Shown piece by piece: positions 24,983-34,300 of a DNA stretch of 64,000 bases. The position numbers were made by a program, and so were the translations under genes. A model generated the notes under the pieces. That model was given only the letters and a program-made list of their open reading frames with translations, did no database searches and was not told where the DNA came from. The first letter of the stretch is position 1; every line of letters begins with the position of its first letter. The stretch covers positions 4,278,001 to 4,342,000 of the forward strand of contig NZ_AP024600.1 in assembly GCF_036322585.1 (NCBI RefSeq). Direction: 5' to 3'. This DNA is from Luteolibacter sp. LG18 (GTDB taxonomy: Bacteria; Verrucomicrobiota; Verrucomicrobiia; Verrucomicrobiales; Akkermansiaceae).

Positions 24983-25864
24983 TCAGGGGGCCGGTGCGAC
25001 CGGAGCCGGAGCGGCGGGGGCCTGGGCCGGTGCGGGAGCGGGAGCGGCCTGTTGCATGGCCAGAAGCTGGGAAACGGTCACGAACTTGTAGCCGCGGGAC
25101 AGCAGGGTATCGAGCGTGGCGGGCATCGCGTCGATGGTCTGGGCGTGGATGTCGTGGGCCAGGATGATGCCGCCCGGCGTGGTGCCGGAAAGGATGCGGG
25201 AGGTCACCGCGGCGGCGCCGGGGCGCTTCCAGTCGAACGGGTCGACGGACCAGAGGACGGTCGGATAACCGTATTCCGAGTAGGCCCACTCGCGCTGGCG
25301 TTGGGTCAGCGCGCCATAGGGCGGACGGAGGAGGTGCGGGGTGACGCCGGTGGCGCGGATGATCGCCTCGTGGGTCTTGGTGATCTGGTCGTGATACTGG
25401 GCGTCGCTGAGCTTGGTGAGCAGCGGGTGGTTCCAACTGTGGTTGGCGATCTCATGGCCTTCCGCGACGATCTGGCGGCAGATCTGCGGATACTCGGCCA
25501 CGTTCTGGCCGACGCAGAAGAAAGTGGCCTTGATGTTGCGCGCGCGGAGCATGTCCAGCAGGCGCGGGGTGTTGGAGGCGTGCGGGCCGTCGTCGAAGGT
25601 GATGGCGATGTACTTGCCCGCCACGTTGACGCGCGAGTAGCTGATCGAGGTGCCCTTCGGGAAGTTCGAGGACAGGTTCATGTCCGGATTGCGGCGGACG
25701 GGACCCTGCACCGGCGGGGTCTGGTAGGCGGTGTTGCGCGTGGTCTTCACCGGAGCGGCCGGGCCGTTCGGGAAGCGGCCGGCGTCGGCAGCCTTGTCCA
25801 CGGTGCAGCTTCCGAGGCCGGCACTGAGGAGAACGAGGGTCAGGGAAAGGGAGAGCCGTTTCAT
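24983..25864 (-). CDS. Polysaccharide deacetylase lipoprotein (NodB domain)
   Basis: This 293-residue protein starts at ATG 25864 with a lipoprotein signal ending in a lipobox around LGSC (about residue 20). The NodB domain is intact: ITFDDGPHASNT (metal-binding Asp pair), HSWNHP (metal His residues), RPPYGALT, and WSVDPFDWK. It should remove N-acetyl or O-acetyl groups from a glycan such as peptidoglycan or an exopolysaccharide, as a lipid-anchored envelope enzyme. The C-terminus is Ala/Pro-rich, likely a linker or cell-wall tail. It lies between mtnP and the dynamin-like gene, all on one strand. Confidence 0.88.
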   Translation of the reverse strand: MKRLSLSLTLVLLSAGLGSCTVDKAADAGRFPNGPAAPVKTTRNTAYQTPPVQGPVRRNPDMNLSSNFPKGTSISYSRVNVAGKYIAITFDDGPHASNTPRLLDMLRARNIKATFFCVGQNVAEYPQICRQIVAEGHEIANHSWNHPLLTKLSDAQYHDQITKTHEAIIRATGVTPHLLRPPYGALTQRQREWAYSEYGYPTVLWSVDPFDWKRPGAAAVTSRILSGTTPGGIILAHDIHAQTIDAMPATLDTLLSRGYKFVTVSQLLAMQQAAPAPAPAQAPAAPAPVAPAP

Positions 25865-25951
25865 GTGGCGGTTGAACTCGGAGCGCATGTTCTAGAGCCG
25901 GACTATCCCCGCTGGGGAGATCAATGTCACGCCCGGTTTTGTGACTGGATT

Positions 25952-26812
25952 TCAGAGGAAGCGGCTGAGAAGCGGGGCCAGATCGGCGGCGGTTTTCTCC
26001 GGCCACAGGTGGCGGGCGGTCATGATCGAGCCTTCCAGGGCGGTGTGTTCCGGCCAGTCCGGCACGGTCGGGATCCGCGGGATGGCGGCGGCGAGGATCC
26101 GCTTGGCGGCGGCCACGTTGGCGTGGAGGTGGGAGAGCACGCTTTCGGCGGTCACGGCGTCCTCGTCGGTCTTCCAGCAATCGTAGTCGGTCACCATGCA
26201 GAGGGTGGCGAGGGCGATCTCGGCCTCGCGGGCGAGCTTGGCCTCCGGGAGGTTGGTCATGCCGATGACGTGGAAGCCAAGCTTCCGGTTCACCTCGCTT
26301 TCGGCGCGGGTGGAGAAGGCGGGGCCGTCCATGTTGACGTAGGTGCCGCGATCGTGGACGCGGCAGCCGGTTCCGGCGGCGGTTTCCCGGAGGATGGCGC
26401 GCAGGCCGTGGCTGACGGGATCGGCGAAGGCGATGTGGGCGGCGATGCCATTGCCGAAGAAGGTGTGGTGCTCGCGGCGGCTGGTGCGGTCGAAATACTG
26501 GTCGGGGAGGACCACGTCGCGGGGGCGGTATTCCTCTTTCAGGCTGCCGACGGCGGTGACGCAGATCAGCCAACGGACATTGAGGCTACGGAGGGCCCAG
26601 AGGTTGGCGCGGTGGTTGATTTCGTGGGGCAGGAGGCGGTGGCCACGGCCGTGGCGGGGGAGGAACCAGACGTGGCGGCCGGCGAAGGTGCCGCCGACGA
26701 GGGCATCGGACGGGGGGCCGAAGGGGGTGTCGATTTGGCGTTCCTCGGCCTTGTCGAAGCCTTCGAGTTCGTAGAGGCCGCTGCCTCCGATGATGCCGAT
26801 CGCGGGTTCCAT
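25952..26812 (-). CDS. mtnP: S-methyl-5'-thioadenosine phosphorylase
   Basis: This 286-residue purine nucleoside phosphorylase family protein cleaves methylthioadenosine to adenine and methylthioribose-1-phosphate. Motifs: IGIIGGSGLYEL (phosphate loop), FLPRHGRGHRLLPHEINHRA, VTAVGSL, NMDGPAFSTRAE, GMTNLPEAKLAREAEI and VTDYDCW. The DYD and GMTN signatures match the MTAP branch. Its ATG at 26812 is standard. It is divergent from the beta-helix gene and first in the leftward set. Confidence 0.93.
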   Translation of the reverse strand: MEPAIGIIGGSGLYELEGFDKAEERQIDTPFGPPSDALVGGTFAGRHVWFLPRHGRGHRLLPHEINHRANLWALRSLNVRWLICVTAVGSLKEEYRPRDVVLPDQYFDRTSRREHHTFFGNGIAAHIAFADPVSHGLRAILRETAAGTGCRVHDRGTYVNMDGPAFSTRAESEVNRKLGFHVIGMTNLPEAKLAREAEIALATLCMVTDYDCWKTDEDAVTAESVLSHLHANVAAAKRILAAAIPRIPTVPDWPEHTALEGSIMTARHLWPEKTAADLAPLLSRFL

Positions 26813-26942
26813 GCGGCGGGCCTAACATGGGGTGGGGCGGAGGTCCAAAAAAACCGCTTTTTACCTCATATGAGGGGGATGAAAGGGGGATAGATGGCCG
26901 GGGGGGAGGTGGTATAGGATTACCCAACCGCTGAATTATTGC

Positions 26943-28232
26943 ATGAAACACAAAACCTTCCCTTTGTTGTCCGTTGCCGGTGCTTTGCTTGCCGGGTGCG
27001 GGTTGCTCCAAGCCGCCGATTGGTATGTGGCTCCGGCGGGCAGTGACGCGGGGGCGGGGTCGCTGGAGAAGCCGTTCGCGACGGTGCAGCGGGCGCAGCA
27101 GGCGGCGAATCCGGGCGATACGGTGCAGATCCGGGGCGGGACGTACCGGATGAAGAACTCGGACATTTCCAAGAGCAAGGGGCCCTATGCCTCGCTGACC
27201 TTCCTGGACAAGAGCGGGACCAAGGACAAGCCGATCACCTACCGCGCCTACCGGGATGAAAAGCCGGTGTTCGACTGCACCGACGTGAAGCCGCCGGGCA
27301 AGCGGGTGAGCGTGTTTTCGGTGACCGGGTCGTGGCTGCGGTTGGTGGGCCTGGAGGTGACCGGGGTGCAGGTGACGATCACCGATCACACCCAATCGAT
27401 CTGTTTCCACAACAATGGCAGCAACAATATCTACGAGCGCCTGCTGATGCATGACACCCAGGCGATCGGGATCTACAGCGTGGAAGGGTCCAACAACCTG
27501 TTCCTGAACTGCGATGCCTGGAACAACTGGGACTCCACCTCCGAGGGCGGCAGGGGCGGAAACTCGGATGGTTTCGGCTGCCATCCGCCGAAGGGCAGCA
27601 CCGGCAATGTCTTCCGCGGCTGCCGGGCGTGGTTCAACAGCGACGACGGTTTCGACTGCATCAACGCCCGCGAGTCGGTGACGTTCGAGAACTGCTGGGC
27701 GTTCTACAACGGCTTCACGCCGGACATGAAGAAGCGCGCCGATGGCAACGGGTTCAAGGCGGGCGGGTTCGGCAAGACGCCGGCCAGTGAATTGCCCAGC
27801 ACGATCCCGCGGCACACCGTCCGCAACTGCGTGGCGGTCGGGAACAAGGCAGCCGGTTTCTATGCGAACCACCAACCGGGCGGAGGCGATTGGTTGAACA
27901 ACTCGGCTTACCGGAACAGCGTGAACTACAATATGCTGTGCCGGCTCATCGACGAGGTGACGGACGTGGACGGTTACGGCCACAAGCTGGTGAACAACCT
28001 CAGCTACGGCTCGCGCTGGGACATCCTCAAATACGACGCGTCGAAGTGCCAGGCCAGCGGCAACTCGTTCACGACGGGGCTGAAGCTCACCGACAAGGAT
28101 TTCGTGAGTCTCGATGACAAGGAGCTGCTGCGGCCGCGCAAGCCGAACGGCGACCTGCCGGACATGGGCTTCCTGCGTCCGGCGCCGCGCAGCGCGATCG
28201 TCACGCAGGGGATCGGCGCGTTCGGCAAGTGA
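26943..28232 (+). CDS. Secreted right-handed beta-helix (pectate-lyase-like) protein
   Basis: This 429-residue secreted protein begins with a signal peptide; both a lipobox-like LLAGC and a later A-A cleavage site are visible, so the anchor type is open. ADWYVAPAGSDAGAGSLEKP opens the typical extracellular parallel beta-helix module. The body has repeated turns such as ICFHNNGSNNIYERLLMHD and NLFLNCDAWNNWD, as in PL9-like pectate lyases. The Asp-rich GGNSDGFGCHPP and SDDGFDCINA may form calcium sites. The substrate is unknown. A role in plant or algal polysaccharide breakdown is inferred from the fold. Confidence 0.78.
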   Translation: MKHKTFPLLSVAGALLAGCGLLQAADWYVAPAGSDAGAGSLEKPFATVQRAQQAANPGDTVQIRGGTYRMKNSDISKSKGPYASLTFLDKSGTKDKPITYRAYRDEKPVFDCTDVKPPGKRVSVFSVTGSWLRLVGLEVTGVQVTITDHTQSICFHNNGSNNIYERLLMHDTQAIGIYSVEGSNNLFLNCDAWNNWDSTSEGGRGGNSDGFGCHPPKGSTGNVFRGCRAWFNSDDGFDCINARESVTFENCWAFYNGFTPDMKKRADGNGFKAGGFGKTPASELPSTIPRHTVRNCVAVGNKAAGFYANHQPGGGDWLNNSAYRNSVNYNMLCRLIDEVTDVDGYGHKLVNNLSYGSRWDILKYDASKCQASGNSFTTGLKLTDKDFVSLDDKELLRPRKPNGDLPDMGFLRPAPRSAIVTQGIGAFGK

Positions 28233-28299
28233 TGCTTCCAAACAAGGGGCGGCTTTCCACACGGATTCTTGCAGACAAAGCGGGGGGATCGGCTACGTA

Positions 28300-30114
28300 A
28301 TGTTCCCTGGTCGCCCTCGTGTGGCCGTTCCCATGCACCCTCACCCCGAAGCGGAGCACCAGGCTCCCAGCCGCGTCGAGTCCGCCCTGTTCTTTTTGAA
28401 ATCCCGCGTCTTCATCGCCCGGCGTTTGTGGGCGGAGCGCGGGAACCCGGTGGCGAGGCACGGGACTGGCAGCCTATGGCGCGGGGCTCCGCAGATCGGG
28501 CACGCCAAGGCCGCGCTGTGGACCCAGCTCACGGCGGAGGAATTTCCGCTGACGGCGGGTAAGGTGCAGAACCTACGGGCGGCCTGCCGTCGACTGCACG
28601 GGATCGAGGTTCCGGCAGGGGAGGTGTTCAGCTTTTGGAAACAGCTTGGCCGGACCACCCGGGCGCGCGGGTTCACGCACGGGCGCGAACTGCGGTCGGG
28701 GTGCCTGGTGCCGAACCTGGGGGGCGGATTGTGCCAGCTCTCCGGGCTGCTGCATGCGGCGGCGCTCGAGGCGGGCCTGGAGGTGGTGGAGCGGCATGAG
28801 CATTCCCGCACGCTGCCCGGGACTCCGGTGCCACCGGAGCGGGATGCGACGGTGTTCTGGAACTACGTCGACCTTCGTTTCAAAGCCCCGTTTGCCTGGC
28901 GGCTGGAGGTGCGGTTGACGGCGACCGACCTGGTGGTGGGCATCCGGGCGGTGACCGGAGCGGGTTTCCGCGAGGAGGTTTCGAAGGTGGCGCCGGTGGG
29001 ATCGCCGGTGCGTGCGGCGGCGGACGGCGATTGCCTGACGTGCGGGGTGACGACCTGTTTCCGGCATCCCTCCGCGACCAAGGCGCACACGCCCGCGGCG
29101 GGGCATTCGGCGTGGGTGCTGGATGGCGTGTGGCCGGAGTTCAACGACTGGTGCCAGCGGCATTCGAAGCCCGGCGACCGCTGGCTGACGCCGCTCAACG
29201 GGCATCGCTGGAAGAAGGCGAACTACACTTGGAAACCACCGGCGGGCACGGCGATCGAGCATGCGACGATCGAGACGCTGCGGCGATCCTGGCAGCAGCG
29301 TCGACTCCCGGCGCAGGGGGCGGTGCGGCAGAAATTTTTACTGGAGGCCCAGCGGCGGTTGGCCGAGACGCTGGGACGGAGAATCGATCCGCAGGCGCGG
29401 CATCTGGTGGTCTCGCAAACGCTGCTGCCGCACCTGTGGCGGGCGGGGTATCTCGGTGGCCGGACGTTCGACGTGCTGGTGAACCGTTGGCCGCTGGCGG
29501 AGCTCCAATTCCGGCTGGATGAAGCGGCGGAGCGCCATCCGGAGTCCGACACACTGGCGGATTTCCGCGCCGACCCGGAGCTGATCCACGCGGAGAGCGA
29601 GGCGCTCGCGGCGGCGGCGCGGCTTGTCACGCCGCACCGGGCGATCGCGGCGCGGTTCGGTTCGCGGGCGCTGCTGCTGGATTGGAAGATGCCGGAGCTG
29701 GTGAACCGGGGTGGTGTCGAGGACGGGGAACCGCGATGGTTTTTCCCGGCGTCCGCGCTGGGCCGGAAAGGCATCCATGAAGTTGCCGCGGCGATGAAGG
29801 AGATCGAGGGCGAGCTGCTGGTGCTGGGCCGGGCTCGCGAGGGCAGTCATGATCCGCTGGCGGATGTCCGTTTTCGGGCGGGAACGGTGGCGGAGATTCC
29901 ATCGTGCACCGCGCTGGTGCTGCCGGCGTGGATCGAGCATGAGCCGCGGTTGGCATTGCGGGCCCTGGTGGCCGGAGTGCCGGTGATCGCGAGCCGGGCC
30001 TGTGGGTTGCCGAAGCATCCACTGCTGGTGGAAATCGAGGCGGGCGACGCGGAGGCATTGCGCGAGGCGATGGAAGGGTGCATGGGTTCCCGGAGAGCAT
30101 GCGCCGTGGCCTGA
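28300..30114 (+). CDS. VanW-domain protein fused to a glycosyltransferase-like domain
   Basis: This 604-residue protein starts at ATG 28300, after a G-rich stretch that could serve as ribosome binding site (alternative ATG 28333). The first half is a VanW domain: LTAGKVQNLRAACRRLHGIE, VPAGEVFSFWKQLG, LVPNLGGGLCQLSGLLHAAA and ERHEHSRTLPG. The second half (about 340-590) is a Rossmann-type segment with APVGS..., WFFPASALGRKGI, LLVLGRAREG, VAGVPVIASRACGLP, as in GT-B glycosyltransferases. It lacks an obvious signal peptide. The last 16 bp overlap the next gene. A role in cell-wall glycan editing fits the neighbour L,D-transpeptidase, but is inference. Confidence 0.72.
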   Translation: MFPGRPRVAVPMHPHPEAEHQAPSRVESALFFLKSRVFIARRLWAERGNPVARHGTGSLWRGAPQIGHAKAALWTQLTAEEFPLTAGKVQNLRAACRRLHGIEVPAGEVFSFWKQLGRTTRARGFTHGRELRSGCLVPNLGGGLCQLSGLLHAAALEAGLEVVERHEHSRTLPGTPVPPERDATVFWNYVDLRFKAPFAWRLEVRLTATDLVVGIRAVTGAGFREEVSKVAPVGSPVRAAADGDCLTCGVTTCFRHPSATKAHTPAAGHSAWVLDGVWPEFNDWCQRHSKPGDRWLTPLNGHRWKKANYTWKPPAGTAIEHATIETLRRSWQQRRLPAQGAVRQKFLLEAQRRLAETLGRRIDPQARHLVVSQTLLPHLWRAGYLGGRTFDVLVNRWPLAELQFRLDEAAERHPESDTLADFRADPELIHAESEALAAAARLVTPHRAIAARFGSRALLLDWKMPELVNRGGVEDGEPRWFFPASALGRKGIHEVAAAMKEIEGELLVLGRAREGSHDPLADVRFRAGTVAEIPSCTALVLPAWIEHEPRLALRALVAGVPVIASRACGLPKHPLLVEIEAGDAEALREAMEGCMGSRRACAVA

Positions 30115-30932
30115 TACTGCTGGCTTTGTTCGGGATCGTGGGTTGTCGTCCGAAGGACGCCCGCGCCGAAGGAGCGTCGACAGAAACCCGCCAGTCCGAA
30201 ATGTCCGTCCAGAACTCCAATCCGTCCCCGATGCCCGGGGTTCCGAAGAGCGCCACTGTGGCTGAAGCGGCGGTGCCCGATCTACCGGGGCCCGAACGGG
30301 CGGCCGCGGCGTCGGCGCGGGTGAAGCCGGCGCTGAAGCTGGAGCTGGCGGCGAAAGGGCTGCGGGCGGGCGATCCGGTGTTCATCCGGATCTTCAAGGA
30401 GGAGCGGCTGCTGGAGCTATGGATCCGGAAGCGGGAGACGCGGAAGTACGAGTTCTTTCGTAGTTGGCCGGTGGCGGCGATGTCCGGCGAGCTCGGGCCG
30501 AAGCTGAAGGAGGGCGACGGGCAGGCCCCGGAGGGATTCTACGTGGTGACGCCGGAGCGGATGAAGCCGGACTCGCAGTTCCACCTCGCCTTCAACATCG
30601 GGTTTCCGAATGCCTACGACGAGGCCCATGGGCGGACGGGCACGTTCCTGATGGTGCACGGGAACGCGGTATCGATCGGGTGCTTCGCGATGACGGACCC
30701 GAAGATCGAGGAGATCTACACGCTGTGCGCGGACGCGCTGGCGCACGGGCAGCCGTTCATCCGGGTGCATTCGTTTCCGTTCCGGATGACGACGGAGCGG
30801 ATGGCTGCGGCGGCGGGGGAGCCGTGGGAGGAGTTCTGGAAGAACCTGAAGGAGGGCTATGACCGGTTTGAAACGGACCGGGTGCCACCGAACGTGCGGG
30901 TCGAGGGGAAGCGGTATGCGTTCGATCCGTGA
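30099..30932 (+). CDS. L,D-transpeptidase lipoprotein (YafK-like, YkuD domain)
   Basis: This 277-residue protein begins with a lipoprotein signal (ATG 30099; lipobox IVGC). The YkuD catalytic motif is in MVHGNAVSIGCFAM, with His and the nucleophilic Cys. The FIRIFKEERLLELWI and YEFFRSWPVAAMSGELGPK segments fit the YafK branch, whose members cut or cross-link peptidoglycan and, in E. coli, release the Braun lipoprotein. It overlaps the VanW-glycosyltransferase gene by 16 bp, so the two are co-transcribed. A separate pro-rich stretch near residues 30-70 links signal and domain. Confidence 0.86.
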   Translation: MRRGLILLALFGIVGCRPKDARAEGASTETRQSEMSVQNSNPSPMPGVPKSATVAEAAVPDLPGPERAAAASARVKPALKLELAAKGLRAGDPVFIRIFKEERLLELWIRKRETRKYEFFRSWPVAAMSGELGPKLKEGDGQAPEGFYVVTPERMKPDSQFHLAFNIGFPNAYDEAHGRTGTFLMVHGNAVSIGCFAMTDPKIEEIYTLCADALAHGQPFIRVHSFPFRMTTERMAAAAGEPWEEFWKNLKEGYDRFETDRVPPNVRVEGKRYAFDP

Positions 30933-30951
30933 GCGGGAGAGGGGAGCGGAA

Positions 30952-30979
30952 TTTGAAATTTGAGAATTAAAATTTCAAA
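30952..30979. terminator. AT-rich palindrome between convergent genes
   Basis: A perfect 10-bp stem TTTGAAATTT / AAATTTCAAA with an 8-nt loop (30962-30969) lies between the L,D-transpeptidase and the following leftward gene. Its symmetry would allow use in both directions. AT-rich stems of this size are weak terminators, so it is a candidate only. Confidence 0.35.
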
Positions 30980-31000
30980 GGCCGATCCGTGGCCGGGCGT

Positions 31001-31477
31001 TCACGAGGGGGCGAGGAGGCCCTGTTCGCCGTCGAAGAGACGGGCGACGGTTTCGCGGGAGAGCACCATGATGGTGAAGATGCCGAGGACGGTACCGAGG
31101 GGCATGGCCAGGCAGCTCAGGCCGGCGACGACCATGCAGAAGGTGCGGTTGCGGCGGGCGGAGAGGTTACGGGCACCGAAGAAGTAGCAGACGGCGGCGG
31201 CCAGGCAGACGAAGCCGATGACCGCGCCGTAGGCGACGAAGATCCACATGAATTCCTGGGGCGGGGGGCCGGAGTGGGTCGAGCCCGGGGCGGCGGGGGG
31301 CATTTTCGCGAACGCGCGGCCCATGAACAATCCCATCGCGGCATACAGCCCGCCGAAGAGGATGCCGATGACGGAGAGGCCGGACATCACGTAGTGGAAG
31401 ATGGTCAGCAGCTTGAGATGCTCGGCGTCCCGCATCATGTAGGGGTGCGGCGGCATCGGTGGCGGCGGCGGGTTCAT
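31001..31477 (-). CDS. Small multi-pass membrane protein, unknown function
   Basis: This 158-residue protein starts MNPPPPPMPPHPYMM at 31477. Proline-rich N-terminal residues are followed by at least three membrane helices: LTIFHYVMSGLSVIGILFGG, EFMWIFVAYGAVIGFVCLAA and FCMVVAGLSCLAMPLGTVLG. The DAEHLKLLTIFHYVMSGL stretch recurs in uncharacterised membrane proteins of this phylum. No catalytic motif is present. It is convergent with the L,D-transpeptidase gene and 92 bp upstream, on the other side, is the tRNA gene. Confidence 0.6.
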   Translation of the reverse strand: MNPPPPPMPPHPYMMRDAEHLKLLTIFHYVMSGLSVIGILFGGLYAAMGLFMGRAFAKMPPAAPGSTHSGPPPQEFMWIFVAYGAVIGFVCLAAAVCYFFGARNLSARRNRTFCMVVAGLSCLAMPLGTVLGIFTIMVLSRETVARLFDGEQGLLAPS

Positions 31478-31569
31478 GGCGGGGTTCTAACCGGGGGTGG
31501 GGGATGAATCGAGATCGAAATCCCTTGGTTTGACTTGGGGCGGGCGGGTTGGGTAGCCTGCGGCATCGG

Positions 31570-31643
31570 GCGCCCGTAGCTCAGTTGGATAGAGCATCCG
31601 CCTTCTAAGCGGAGGGTCACTGGTTCGAATCCAGTCGGGCGTG
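31570..31643 (+). tRNA. tRNA-Arg (anticodon TCT)
   Basis: The 74-nt cloverleaf is complete: acceptor GCGCCCG paired with CGGGCGT (first pair G-U), D-arm GCTC...GAGC, anticodon arm TCCGC CTTCTAA GCGGA with anticodon TCT, variable loop GGGTC, and T-arm ACTGG TTCGAAT CCAGT. CCA is not encoded. It marks the left edge of the AT-richer island, as tRNA genes often do for integrated DNA. Confidence 0.95.
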
Positions 31644-31847
31644 CTTTGTTTATTGGCGGCTCTCGGAATTGGTGGTTTGCCTCGGTGCCTAGATGGTGCT
31701 CAAATGTGGAGAAGACGTCTCCTCTGCGGATCAGACAGGCAAATAACTGCGAACTGGGGAGGATGTTAAAATACAAGGACCTCCCTCTTTTAATAGAAAA
31801 TCACAAGTAGATAACCTTGTTCCGGTTTCGGACCGAATTTGTGTGCC
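31644..31847. other. Spacer after tRNA-Arg, no gene seen
   Basis: No coding sequence or repeat of the tRNA 3' end is apparent. Composition shifts to lower GC from about 31720 on. Confidence 0.4.
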
Positions 31848-32357
31848 ATGAATCTTAGAGCCACCAAGTTGGTTTTCATTCTTCTGCTTCCTTTTTTCAG
31901 TTGCAACCTGCATGCTGAAGAGCAGCGGAATATTAAATTTGCTCAAGACCTAGTTATTGAGAATCTAGCAACAAAAAATGGGCTGCCTCAAATATTGAAG
32001 GTCGGTTCCCTGCAAGAAATGTCCGTCAAAAATCGTATAGTTTTAGAAAAAACTACGTTCAAATCTTTTGATGGGGTCTTATCAATTATTGGCATCAAGA
32101 GCGGCGATACGAAAATTCTTGAAGGATCTGGGATGAATGGGTGGCACATTCAGCGGCTTCAGGTGTCAGTACTGTATGATATTTTCATTGAGAGTAATAT
32201 TGAAAGCGCTAACGGTGCTATGACGTCCCTGAGGCTGCGCTCTATTTTTATCGCGCCTCATCAAAATGGATTGTATGGAACCAATCTAATGACTCCGCAA
32301 GGCTGGAGTGCAATTAGGATAATTGATAAAATGGATCATGAAAAGCAGGGTCGGTGA
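31848..32357 (+). CDS. AT-rich secreted protein of unknown function
   Basis: This 169-residue protein starts at ATG 31848 with a signal peptide (MNLRATKLVFILLLPFF, ending near NLHA). The mature part has no recognised domain; FAQDLVIENLATKNGLPQIL and NGWHIQRLQVSVLYDIFIES are typical stretches. Base composition is clearly lower in GC than the flanking core genes and codon use is more relaxed, which points to recent acquisition. The gene begins 204 bp after the tRNA-Arg. Function unknown. Confidence 0.55.
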   Translation: MNLRATKLVFILLLPFFSCNLHAEEQRNIKFAQDLVIENLATKNGLPQILKVGSLQEMSVKNRIVLEKTTFKSFDGVLSIIGIKSGDTKILEGSGMNGWHIQRLQVSVLYDIFIESNIESANGAMTSLRLRSIFIAPHQNGLYGTNLMTPQGWSAIRIIDKMDHEKQGR

Positions 32358-32641
32358 TCCCAGTTGTTCCTAAGTAGGCATGGACGATGTTGGCCGGGAT
32401 TCTAGGTTAGGTATGCGTTACGCCAAGTGCCTTCCGGTTGTCATTGCTGCGTCCCGGTTGTCGTCGTCATCGCCTTGGATTTTGATCGTAATGTCGTCCG
32501 CAGAAGAATCGGTCCCTTTTTGGACACGTCGCCATTTCGCGGACGTGTGTATCGATGCTTTCCGATGAACAGGGTTGGCAAGATAGGGAAGAGTGCCTTA
32601 AAGGTGTTCTCGTGGTGGTCTGTGCTCATCTGCGGGTGAAA
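32358..32641. other. Spacer left of the transposase, no convincing gene
   Basis: Two short overlapping frames (62-70 residues) exist on the plus strand and one on the minus, but none has recognisable composition. It presumably contains one end of the insertion sequence, but no terminal inverted repeat could be matched with the right side. Confidence 0.35.
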
Positions 32642-34018
32642 TTATTTTTCAGACGGCTTCTTGGCGTGACCTATGACATCTCGAAAATCAATGGCTCTGA
32701 ATTCGTCGAATATGGTATTATCTCGAGCAATTCTCAGTGTTGCGCCCTCGCGATATCCTTGGTCCTTCCATACCAACAGCAGATCAAGGCCTCCTTTGAA
32801 GCTCAGGGCTTCCACCGGCAGACCCTCTCCGATCGCCGCGGATTGCAACATCCCCCGGATCAGGTTGTGGGCGATCATCACCATGAGCAGCGTTTTGCGG
32901 GCCATTCCGGGGGGCCGCACTTCGAAGCGTTCCAGCCGCAGAGTGGTTTTCAGATCCCGGAGCTTCAACTCGATGTCCCAACGCCGGGCGTAAAGATCGG
33001 CCAGTTCCACCCAGTCGTGCGTGGCGGGATCGGTCAGCGTGGTGACCAGGACCATGCGGGCTTTTTCACCGGCCCGGTTCTCATAGTGGAAGCGGATGAG
33101 ACGGAGCGTCAGGATGTCGGGGAGGGCCTGCCATTGCGCGTCGTCCAGGGGGCTGCCGGTGGGGCGGGCAGCGGGCTTTCGCCATTCCACGAGGCGTTCG
33201 TTGGGGCCAATCTTCCTGCCCTTGCGCCAATCCAGCGTGCGATGGCGGGCGGCGTGCAGGCGCATCAGGCTGTGGGCTCCGCGCTGCCCGAGGGAGGCAA
33301 CCAGTTCGTAGGAGTTGAAGGCGCGGTCGGCGAGCGCCAGATCGCCTTGTCCGAAATGCTGGAGCAGCCTGGCGGCCAGCCGGGTGTCATGGGTGTGCGC
33401 GGGCGCGCTGGCCATGCCAAGCCAGCAGCCCGAGGAGAGATCCAGCACGCCGGCGATGGCCATGATAGGGAAGCCGCACCCGGGTTTCTGGCCGGAGGAT
33501 TGGGGGAAGGATGCCTGGTTGTCAGAGGTGTCCATGAGTTGCACGGAGCTGCCGTCGATACTTTTGACGGCCATGCCGTGCCAGAGGTCCGCCGTGCGGT
33601 GGCGGCGGGTCACAGTGCGGGTGATACGCTCATGGAGCGAGTGGAGGAAGCCGTCATCAAGACGCTGCCTGGCCATGCAGTAGGCTCCTGTGGCACCGGA
33701 CGGGACGGGTCGGCGCTTCTCCACGCACCAGGCCTGCACACGGGAGACGGCTTTGGAGCAGGAGGCGTTGCCATCGAGGATTTGGTCGGTCCATGCCCAG
33801 AAGGTGGCGGAAGGATCGAAGTGGCGGTGGCGGATGTTTCCGTGGAGCGGCTGCATCCACGCGGGCGGCAGGAGAGGGGCGAAGATGCGGGCGTTGTCGG
33901 CGATGGGACGGGAGGCGACGAGCACGGCCTCGCGCTTGAGCAGGGCTTGCCCGGATGCCCTGGATCTGCCACACAGACGGGCGGAAAACCCTGTCAGGAA
34001 AGGTTGGTTTCTGTTCAC
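32642..34018 (-). mobile_element. IS4-family transposase
   Basis: This 458-residue transposase has the DDE signatures of IS4 members: first Asp in VKSIDGSSVQLMDTSDN, second Asp in LALADRAFNSYEL, and the Glu in ADLYARRWDIELKLRDLKT (YREK-like motif). The N-terminus ATFWAWTDQILDGNASC is also typical. The reading frame is uninterrupted and could be active. Terminal inverted repeats and target duplications were not found by eye, so the element's limits are uncertain (right end likely near 34100-34120). It separates an unknown secreted gene from a toxin-like C-terminal fragment. Confidence 0.86.
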
Positions 34019-34122
34019 ACCAAAACACGCCTCCCGGCAGGGTTTTCTAACAGAATTCCAGAATCTTCGGACGGGTCGATCCGCATCGAAGAACCCTCCT
34101 AACTAAGCGCCATTCAGGACTG

Positions 34123-34296
34123 ACCCCGTTACGAATCATACGACTCATCCGACAAGAGCGAGGCTCGGAACTGCAAAACGCCTTTGACGTCGGTGAGTGC
34201 AAGTGTAGGAAACTCGCTAGTAAATTTCGGAATGGGACATTTACACCGAGTAATTGGCAGGCTTGGTATAATAAACCGGATGGTGTCCTCTACTAG
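34123..34296 (+). pseudogene. C-terminal fragment of a possible toxin, cut by the IS element
   Basis: A frame without start codon runs from the IS end to a TAG at 34294-34296. It translates to a segment ending FTPSNWQAWYNKPDGVLY, a composition and end-motif (W.AWYNKP) that resembles the tails of polymorphic toxins. The next gene starts 5 bp later. A truncated toxin followed by an immunity or partner gene is the simplest reading. The family is not identified, and chance cannot be excluded. Confidence 0.35.
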
Positions 34297-34300
34297 TTGT

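Noticed and set aside
31474-31776. 100-residue minus-strand ORF containing RPTGFEPVTLRLEGG
   Set aside because: This is the well-known false peptide that results from translating the antisense of a tRNA gene.
32358-34122. Terminal inverted repeats and target duplication of the IS4 element
   Set aside because: I compared the segments on both sides of the transposase and found no convincing inverted or direct repeat, so limits are not given.
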